This document shows, in pieces, positions 5,430 to 10,000 of a stretch of DNA of 10,000 bases. Numbering within the stretch: position 1 is the stretch's first letter; each line of letters begins with the position of its first letter. The notes under the pieces were generated by a model. The model was not told the origin of the DNA. It saw only the letters and a program-made list of their open reading frames with translations, and searched no databases. The position numbers were made by a program, and so were the translations under genes. The DNA is from Flavobacterium sp. (GTDB taxonomy: Bacteria; Bacteroidota; Bacteroidia; Flavobacteriales; Flavobacteriaceae): assembly GCF_020217025.1 (NCBI RefSeq), contig NZ_JAIWOF010000034.1, positions 1 through 10,000 of the forward strand. The letters are read 5' to 3'.

Positions 5430-8228
5430 TTACTTTATCGTAATCTCATCTATAAAAATAAATGCATCGCCACCAGCACCTTGATGCCATTCTGGTAATT
5501 TACCGAAGTTTTTAGCGATTACTTTTACGTAACGAGCTGATTTTTTCTTTTCTAAAAGAACTCCAAATTCTCTAGTAAATGAATTTTCATCTTTTGGATC
5601 AATTCCACTATTTTTAGCAATATCAAGACTTCCAACAGAAGTAAAATTTACATTATCCGTTGAAATTAAAAACTCTAAATGAGTTGGCATTAAAATCCAA
5701 GAACGACTATCTTGAAGAAAATTAGCCTTAAATGAAAATAATTCTTTCACTTCTTTTAAATCCACCACCGCTTCAAAATCCTGACTTTGATAGCCTTGCC
5801 AATCGCCTTTTCTCCAGTTCTCTGTTCCTAAAATACCATCTAACAATCCTTCTGGACCACCAGCATGATACTGCGGATTGTAAACTGATTTGATGTTGAT
5901 GCTGTAGTTGTTTGGTTTTTTGAAGAAGGTTGCGGAAATGGTGTTGCTTTTTTGTCCATTATTTTCAACATAAGCAAATACATCCGTAGTTAAATCAATT
6001 GAAAATGGTTTAGTATATTTAATAAATATTCTATCATCTAATTTTGAAGTTGCATCATTTGTAGAGTAAAAAATCACATCATTTGAATTTTGAGATTTCA
6101 ATTCAATCTTCAAATTATCTTTAAACGCTTTACTTTCTGATTGAATTACTGGAACTGGAATAATTGATGGAAAAAATTCTTTTTCTTTAAAATCCAAAGA
6201 AAACTGAGGTAAAATTCTAGTTTTTTCAAATGGTTGATTAATATACTCTGGTTTTTTACCATCTACACTAACTTTTATATTTTCAATATAAGGTAAAGTA
6301 ATATCCCACAATAAATCACCTGGCGTTACATCATAAATCCCCATCGAACTCAACACATACCAAGCACTCATTTGACCGCAATCTTCGTTTCCAATTAAAC
6401 CATCTGGCGTATTGGTGTAAAAATTATCTAAAATATACTTGACTTTTGCATTCGTTTTTTCCGGTTTTCCCACATAATTGTACAAATACGCCATGTGGTG
6501 ACTTGGTTCGTTTCCGTGCGCATATTGGCCAATTAAACCCGTAACATCGACTTGTTCTCTACCGGTAGTTTTGCTTTCGCTGTTGAACATTTCGTCTAAC
6601 TTGGCTTCAAATTTTTCCTTTCCGCCATAAGCTTCTATCATACCTTCAATATCTTGTGGAACGAAAAACGAGTATTGCCACGAATTGCCTTCGGTAAAAT
6701 TATTATTGACTTCTCTTGGATCAAAAGGTTTATCCCAACCGCCGTTTTTCTTTGGACGCATGAAACCGGTTTCCCAATCGAAAATGTTTTTCCAATTTTG
6801 GGAACGTTTCATGAAATATTTGTAATCTTCTTGCTTATTTAAAATTTGAGCCATTTGTGCAATACACCAATCGTCATAAGCATATTCCAATGTTTTAGAA
6901 ACGCTTTCGTGTTCGTCATCCATCGAAATAAATCCGTTTTTCTTGTAGGCATCTAAACCTAAAATATCGCGCATGGCAGATGCTTTACTAGCTTCAAAAG
7001 CCTTTTCATAATCAAAACCTTTAATTCCTTTTGCCATTGCATCGGCAATTACTGAAACGGAATGGTAACCAATCATACAATCGGTTTCATTGGAAGCCAA
7101 TTCCCAAACCGGTAATCTGCCACCTTGTTCGTATTGTTTGATGAAAGTATTAATGTAATCAGCAGTTCGTTTTTTATCAATCAAAATATACAATGGATGT
7201 GCGCCTCTAAAGGTGTCCCAAAGCGAGAACACTGTGTAATAATCAAATCCTTCGGCAACATGAATTTGGTTGTCTCTACCACGGTATTTTCCGTCTAAAT
7301 CTTGAGCGATATTCGGTTGCATCATGGTGTGATATAAAGCGGTGTAGAAAATCGCTAATTTGTCTTTATCATCAGAAGTGACTTCAATTTTTGATAATTC
7401 TTTGTTCCAAAGCGCAATAGCTGCTTTATGTACTTTATCGAAATCCCAATGTTTGATTTCGGAACTGTTTAGTTTGGCACCTTCATAACTAGTTGGCGAA
7501 AGCGATACTTTTACGAGGATTTTTTCTCCTTTTTTTACTTGTTTTGAGAAACTTAATGCTAATGTTTGTATATCTAAATCATTTGAATTTTTAATTCCTT
7601 TTGAATTCTTCATTGGAACATTAAATTCAATCCTTGCATACACATATTGATCTCTTGCCCAAGCTTCACTTCTTCGTAACACTTCAATAGTTTTATCATC
7701 TATTATTTTTACTCTTCCTTCTAAAAGTTTATCACGATGTCTTAAATCTAAAATAATATTCGCTTGTCCTGCTTTATTAAACGTATATTCATGAAATCCC
7801 ACACGAGTTGAAGTGGTCAAACGCACATCAATATTGTGTTTGTCTAATTTCACAGAATAAAATCCAGCGGAAGCTTTTTCATTGGCATGTGAAAAAGTAG
7901 AAGAATACACTTTATTATCAAACGAAGGTTCGCCCATAGTTGGCATCAATAGGATATCGCCATAATCTGAAACACCGGTTCCATTCAAATGCGTATGCGA
8001 AAATCCATAAATCAAATTATCCGAATAATGATAACCGCCACAGCCATCCCAACTGCCATCGATTCTAGTGTCAGGAGAAAGTTGCACCATTCCGTAAGGT
8101 ACGGTAGCGCCAGGAAAAGTATGTCCGTGACCGCCAGTTCCAATAAATGGATTGACGTGTTTAGCGAAATCTTGAGCTTGGGAAAAAGTAGTAGTTAAAA
8201 AGGCTAAAGTAATAAGAAATGGCTTCAT
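5430..8228 (-). CDS. Secreted GH92 alpha-mannosidase with C-terminal accessory domains
   Basis: The preferred start (8226-8228) gives 932 residues beginning with the signal peptide MKPFLITLAFLTTTFSQAQ, probably cut after SQA, so the enzyme is exported to periplasm or surface. The N-terminal GH92 beta-domain (20-260) has NPFIGTGGHGHTFPGA (26-41) and GYHYSDNLIYGFSHTHLNGTG (65-85). The helical catalytic domain (270-660) has LWDTFRGAHP (336-345), EGNSWQYSFFVP (513-524), PSHHMAYLYNY (575-585) and GNEDCGQMSAWY (613-624). Family studies place the acid Glu and base Asp in blocks of this kind; GH92 enzymes are calcium-dependent exo-alpha-mannosidases acting on N-glycan or yeast mannan. Residues 694-769 look like a chitobiase-C/FN3-like domain, and 774-932 like a discoidin (F5/8C) carbohydrate-binding domain. 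No susC/susD genes or other glycosidases adjoin it, and linkage specificity cannot be read here. An upstream in-frame ATG at 8321 is rejected as start because it lies in a repeat and would bury the signal peptide. Confidence 0.92.
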   Translation of the reverse strand: MKPFLITLAFLTTTFSQAQDFAKHVNPFIGTGGHGHTFPGATVPYGMVQLSPDTRIDGSWDGCGGYHYSDNLIYGFSHTHLNGTGVSDYGDILLMPTMGEPSFDNKVYSSTFSHANEKASAGFYSVKLDKHNIDVRLTTSTRVGFHEYTFNKAGQANIILDLRHRDKLLEGRVKIIDDKTIEVLRRSEAWARDQYVYARIEFNVPMKNSKGIKNSNDLDIQTLALSFSKQVKKGEKILVKVSLSPTSYEGAKLNSSEIKHWDFDKVHKAAIALWNKELSKIEVTSDDKDKLAIFYTALYHTMMQPNIAQDLDGKYRGRDNQIHVAEGFDYYTVFSLWDTFRGAHPLYILIDKKRTADYINTFIKQYEQGGRLPVWELASNETDCMIGYHSVSVIADAMAKGIKGFDYEKAFEASKASAMRDILGLDAYKKNGFISMDDEHESVSKTLEYAYDDWCIAQMAQILNKQEDYKYFMKRSQNWKNIFDWETGFMRPKKNGGWDKPFDPREVNNNFTEGNSWQYSFFVPQDIEGMIEAYGGKEKFEAKLDEMFNSESKTTGREQVDVTGLIGQYAHGNEPSHHMAYLYNYVGKPEKTNAKVKYILDNFYTNTPDGLIGNEDCGQMSAWYVLSSMGIYDVTPGDLLWDITLPYIENIKVSVDGKKPEYINQPFEKTRILPQFSLDFKEKEFFPSIIPVPVIQSESKAFKDNLKIELKSQNSNDVIFYSTNDATSKLDDRIFIKYTKPFSIDLTTDVFAYVENNGQKSNTISATFFKKPNNYSINIKSVYNPQYHAGGPEGLLDGILGTENWRKGDWQGYQSQDFEAVVDLKEVKELFSFKANFLQDSRSWILMPTHLEFLISTDNVNFTSVGSLDIAKNSGIDPKDENSFTREFGVLLEKKKSARYVKVIAKNFGKLPEWHQGAGGDAFIFIDEITIK

Positions 8229-8251
8229 GTTGTGTTGTTGAAAAAATTTCT

Positions 8252-8259
8252 TAAAGGTA
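8252..8259 (-). promoter_or_regulatory. Possible weak -7 element for the GH92 gene
   Basis: On the minus strand TACCTTTA resembles TAnnTTTG with the final G changed to A, 23 bases before the preferred ATG, a spacing like that of the two plus-strand promoters in the window. No convincing TTG element lies 19 bases further upstream, so this is tentative. Confidence 0.3.
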
Positions 8260-8300
8260 AAAATATTTTCTAATTGTTGTAAGGATAAAACTATTTTTGA

Positions 8301-8323
8301 GTTTTTACCACATAGAAACATAG
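8301..8323 (+). repeat. Left terminal inverted repeat of the MITE-like element
   Basis: GTTTTTACCACATAGAAACA followed by TAG. It matches the reverse complement of 8490-8512 except for A versus G at 8310. Read on the minus strand it contains an ATG (8319-8321) that opens into the GH92 frame and could mislead start-site prediction. Confidence 0.85.
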
Positions 8324-8489
8324 GTTTTTCTTGTTTTGCTTTTAGGTGTTACACTTTGTTGAGATTGCATAGAAATTTTAACATATAAGTCATATAAGAA
8401 AGTTTGAAAAGTTATGGTTTATAAGAGTTTATATAAGTTTTCTATGTTTACTATGTAAAATGAAATGCCTTAACTTTTATAAAATTAAT

Positions 8490-8512
8490 CTATGTTTCTA
8501 TGCGGTAAAAAC
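8490..8512 (-). repeat. Right terminal inverted repeat of the MITE-like element
   Basis: The minus-strand reading starts GTTTTTACCGCATAGAAACA and matches the left terminus at 22 of 23 positions. It directly abuts the T tract of the terminator at 8513-8556, so the element lies immediately behind the transcript end of the small gene at 8579-8986. Confidence 0.85.
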
Positions 8513-8556
8513 AAAAAAACCACGAATACAGAAATCAATTCTTGCATTCGTGGTTT
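8513..8556 (-). terminator. Intrinsic terminator of the pheS-side minus-strand genes
   Basis: AAACCACGAAT at 8517-8527 pairs with ATTCGTGGTTT at 8546-8556 (11 bp), and after one mismatch the stem continues for about three more pairs to a loop near 8532-8541. Read on the minus strand the stem is followed by a seven-base T run (8519-8513). It lies 22 bases after the stop of the gene at 8579-8986. Confidence 0.85.
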
Positions 8557-8578
8557 CACTATTTTAATTTACGAAAAT

Positions 8579-8986
8579 TTAATTCGCAAAAACGCCTCTT
8601 TTGTTGATGATTGGTAAATCGGCAGTGGCTTTTTCGTTGATGGTGTTTACTCGGAATACGAAGGTTTTATCGTATAATTGTCCGTTTGAAAAGTACGACA
8701 ACATGAATTCGTTATTCAATTGTAAGACGTTGTTTTCCAATAATTCAACTTTAACGGCAGTTCTTGGTTCTACTTTGGCAAACGCATGACGAAAAGTTCC
8801 CGTTTTGCGTTCTTCTCCATTGATTAAACCATAAGCACGTGAAACTACCATAGCCATTTCCAACAAATTATCGGTGTCGTTTACTAAGTAAGCGTACCAA
8901 GAATTCTCCATAAAATCGTCGTTCCATTCTTGAAAAGCTACAATGTGAACGCCTTCTACTTTTGGGATGATAATGTCTTTTTTCAT
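8579..8986 (-). CDS. Small conserved protein of unknown function downstream of pheS
   Basis: This 135-residue protein starts at ATG 8984-8986 with MKKDIIIPKVEGVHIVAFQE. It has no signal peptide, no membrane segment and no cysteine, so it should be cytosolic. The sequence alternates short beta-type stretches (VHIVAF, SWYAYLV, AMVVSRAYG, AVKVELL, KTFVFRV) with turns, suggesting a compact beta-rich fold, and contains a GxINGEERKTGTFRHAFA block (53-70). I recall similar proteins next to pheS in flavobacteria, some labelled 'phenylalanyl-tRNA synthetase subunit alpha' by neighbourhood only; it has no synthetase motif and that name would be wrong. It lies 47 bases after pheS on the same strand, with a hairpin between them and an intrinsic terminator behind it. 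Function unknown. Confidence 0.8.
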   Translation of the reverse strand: MKKDIIIPKVEGVHIVAFQEWNDDFMENSWYAYLVNDTDNLLEMAMVVSRAYGLINGEERKTGTFRHAFAKVEPRTAVKVELLENNVLQLNNEFMLSYFSNGQLYDKTFVFRVNTINEKATADLPIINKRGVFAN

Positions 8987-8995
8987 ATTTTGAAG

Positions 8996-9028
8996 AATCC
9001 TGACAGGTTTCGAAAACTTATCAGGATT
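8996..9028. terminator. Hairpin between pheS and the small downstream gene
   Basis: AATCCTGA at 8996-9003 pairs with TCAGGATT at 9021-9028, and after one mismatch (9004/9020) six more pairs (9005-9010 with 9014-9019, one G-U) close a three-base loop. On the minus strand it follows the pheS stop by 5 bases and is not followed by a real T run, so it may be a weak or partial terminator or an RNA-stabilising hairpin rather than a full stop. The CCTGACAGG-type core is, as I recall, frequent between flavobacterial genes. Confidence 0.55.
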
Positions 9029-9033
9029 TTAAA

Positions 9034-10000
9034 TTATATACTCGATTTGAATTGCTCTAAGAAACGAACGTCATTTTCGTAAAACATACGGATATCACCA
9101 ATTTGATACAACAACATCGCAATACGCTCTACTCCCATTCCGAAAGCAAAACCTGTATGTTCGTCTGGGTTGATGCCGCAGTTTTTCAATACATTTGGAT
9201 CTACCATTCCACAACCTCCAATTTCTAACCAACCGGTTCCTTTTGTAATTCGGTAATCAGTTTCGGTTTTTAATCCCCAATAAATATCGATTTCAGCACT
9301 TGGCTCTGTAAATGGGAAATACGACGGACGTAAACGAATTTTCGATTTTCCGAACATTTCTTTAGTGAAATACAACAAGGTTTGTTTTAAATCGGCAAAC
9401 GAAACGTCTTTGTCAATATACAATCCTTCCACTTGATGGAAAATACAGTGTGAACGCGAAGAAACAGCCTCGTTACGGAACACTCTTCCCGGAGAAATCG
9501 TACGAATAGGCGGTTTGTTGTTTTCCATATAACGCACTTGCACCGATGAAGTGTGTGTTCTTAACAAAACATCAGGATTGGTTTGAATGAAAAACGTATC
9601 CTGCATATCTCTTGCTGGATGGTATTCTGGTAAATTTAATGCGGTAAAATTGTGCCAATCGTCTTCGATTTCTGGACCTTCGGACACGTTGAACCCAATG
9701 GTTGAAAAAATATCAATCATTTGGTTTTTTACAATAGAAATTGGGTGACGCGAACCAATGTTCATCGCTTCTCCTGGACGCGTAGTATCGCCGTAAATTC
9801 CTTTTGCTTCTTCTTTATTTTCTAAAGCATCTTGAATGGTTTTTACCTTTTCTTCTGCCGAAGTTTTCAATTCGTTGATTACTTGACCAAATTCTTTCTT
9901 TTGTTCGTTTGGAACATTTTTGAATTCGGCAAAAAAGTCTTTCAACAAGCCTTTACTTCCTAAATATTTAATTCGGAAGGCTTCTAATTGTTCTTTATTA
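9034..10000 (-). CDS. pheS: Phenylalanyl-tRNA synthetase alpha subunit, 3' part (start outside window)
   Basis: The minus-strand frame is open to the window edge; 321 residues are visible, starting [17 protein letters not shown], so only about 20 N-terminal residues are missing. The TTG at 9946-9948 is internal, not the start, because the conserved YLGSKG precedes it. The enzyme (alpha2-beta2 with PheT, cytosolic) charges tRNA-Phe. The N-terminal coiled coil covers about 9790-9990. Class II motif 1 lies around HPISIVKNQ and [14 protein letters not shown]. Motif 2 is [22 protein letters not shown] with its Arg near 9469-9489. [11 protein letters not shown] (9286-9318) lines the phenylalanine pocket, and motif 3 is [15 protein letters not shown] at about 9109-9153. 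Its stop is followed by a hairpin at 8996-9028, then a small gene on the same strand, so the two may share a transcript. Confidence 0.96.
   Translation of the reverse strand, partial: NKEQLEAFRIKYLGSKGLLKDFFAEFKNVPNEQKKEFGQVINELKTSAEEKVKTIQDALENKEEAKGIYGDTTRPGEAMNIGSRHPISIVKNQMIDIFSTIGFNVSEGPEIEDDWHNFTALNLPEYHPARDMQDTFFIQTNPDVLLRTHTSSVQVRYMENNKPPIRTISPGRVFRNEAVSSRSHCIFHQVEGLYIDKDVSFADLKQTLLYFTKEMFGKSKIRLRPSYFPFTEPSAEIDIYWGLKTETDYRITKGTGWLEIGGCGMVDPNVLKNCGINPDEHTGFAFGMGVERIAMLLYQIGDIRMFYENDVRFLEQFKSSI

Larger units (their letters stand above)
8301..8512. mobile_element. MITE-like non-coding element with terminal inverted repeats
   Basis: This 212-base AT-rich element is bounded by 23-base terminal inverted repeats (8301-8323 and 8490-8512, 22 of 23 matching) and accounts for most of the 350-base gap between the GH92 gene and the next one. 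Inside, a second nested inverted pair, CATAGAAA at 8368-8375 and TTTCTATG at 8439-8446, echoes the termini. CTATGTTTACTATG at 8442-8455 is a degraded copy of the right end, and CATATAAG repeats at 8382-8389 and 8391-8398 with a 9-base period. There is no credible reading frame. No target-site duplication is obvious at the edges. Similar AT-rich 'acatagaaacatag' intergenic sequences are, to my recollection, common in flavobacterial genomes. It could be a miniature transposable element or another dispersed intergenic repeat. Confidence 0.65.

Noticed and set aside
7989..8198. Plus-strand open frame opposite the GH92 N-terminal region
   Set aside because: It overlaps the signal peptide and conserved first domain of the GH92 gene on the other strand and shows no protein-like features.
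8301..8512. CRISPR-like or tandem-repeat array reading of the AT-rich repeats
   Set aside because: There are only two full-length copies in opposite orientation plus partial internal echoes, with no regular spacer pattern.
9946..9948. TTG as the pheS start codon
   Set aside because: The frame continues upstream to the window edge with conserved synthetase residues (YLGSKG), so the true start lies outside.

Overview
The window looks like a chromosomal segment from a Flavobacterium-like member of the Bacteroidota. The reasons are the AT-rich sequence, promoters of the Bacteroidota type (TTG, about 19 bases, TAnnTTTG, roughly 20 bases before the start codon), no consistent Shine-Dalgarno sequences but A-rich leaders, and proteins that read like flavobacterial housekeeping enzymes. 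Species cannot be fixed from the sequence alone.

Left part (1-1993, plus strand): the 3' end of guanylate kinase (gmk), a small four-helix-bundle gene of the 23S rRNA intervening-sequence protein family, nadD (NAD biosynthesis) and a DUF2971 gene. The four-helix-bundle gene sits in a compact cassette bounded by 32-base imperfect inverted repeats (107-138 and 502-533, 28 of 32 matching). The cassette is wedged between the stop of gmk and the start of nadD and looks like a free-standing relative of the intervening sequences found in 23S rRNA genes. This is the most unusual item here.

Middle part (2015-5418, plus strand): a YqhD-type NADPH-dependent aldehyde reductase with its own promoter and hairpin terminator. 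It is followed by gpsA (glycerol-3-phosphate dehydrogenase, phospholipid precursor supply) with a textbook promoter, then a TerC/Alx-family membrane protein 7 bases downstream, probably in one transcript. A strong bidirectional hairpin at 5387-5418 separates this unit from the convergent genes on the right.

Right part (5430-10000, minus strand): a secreted multidomain GH92 alpha-mannosidase, a 212-bp MITE-like non-coding element with 23-base terminal inverted repeats (22 of 23 matching) directly upstream of it, an intrinsic terminator, a small conserved protein of unknown function, and the 3' part of pheS (phenylalanyl-tRNA synthetase alpha subunit), which runs off the right edge.

Functionally this is mainly a housekeeping neighbourhood (nucleotide, NAD, phospholipid precursor and tRNA charging genes) with accessory insertions: the inverted-repeat cassette, the DUF2971 gene, the GH92 glycosidase and the MITE-like element. 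No tRNA, rRNA, CRISPR array, transposase gene or phage gene was seen.
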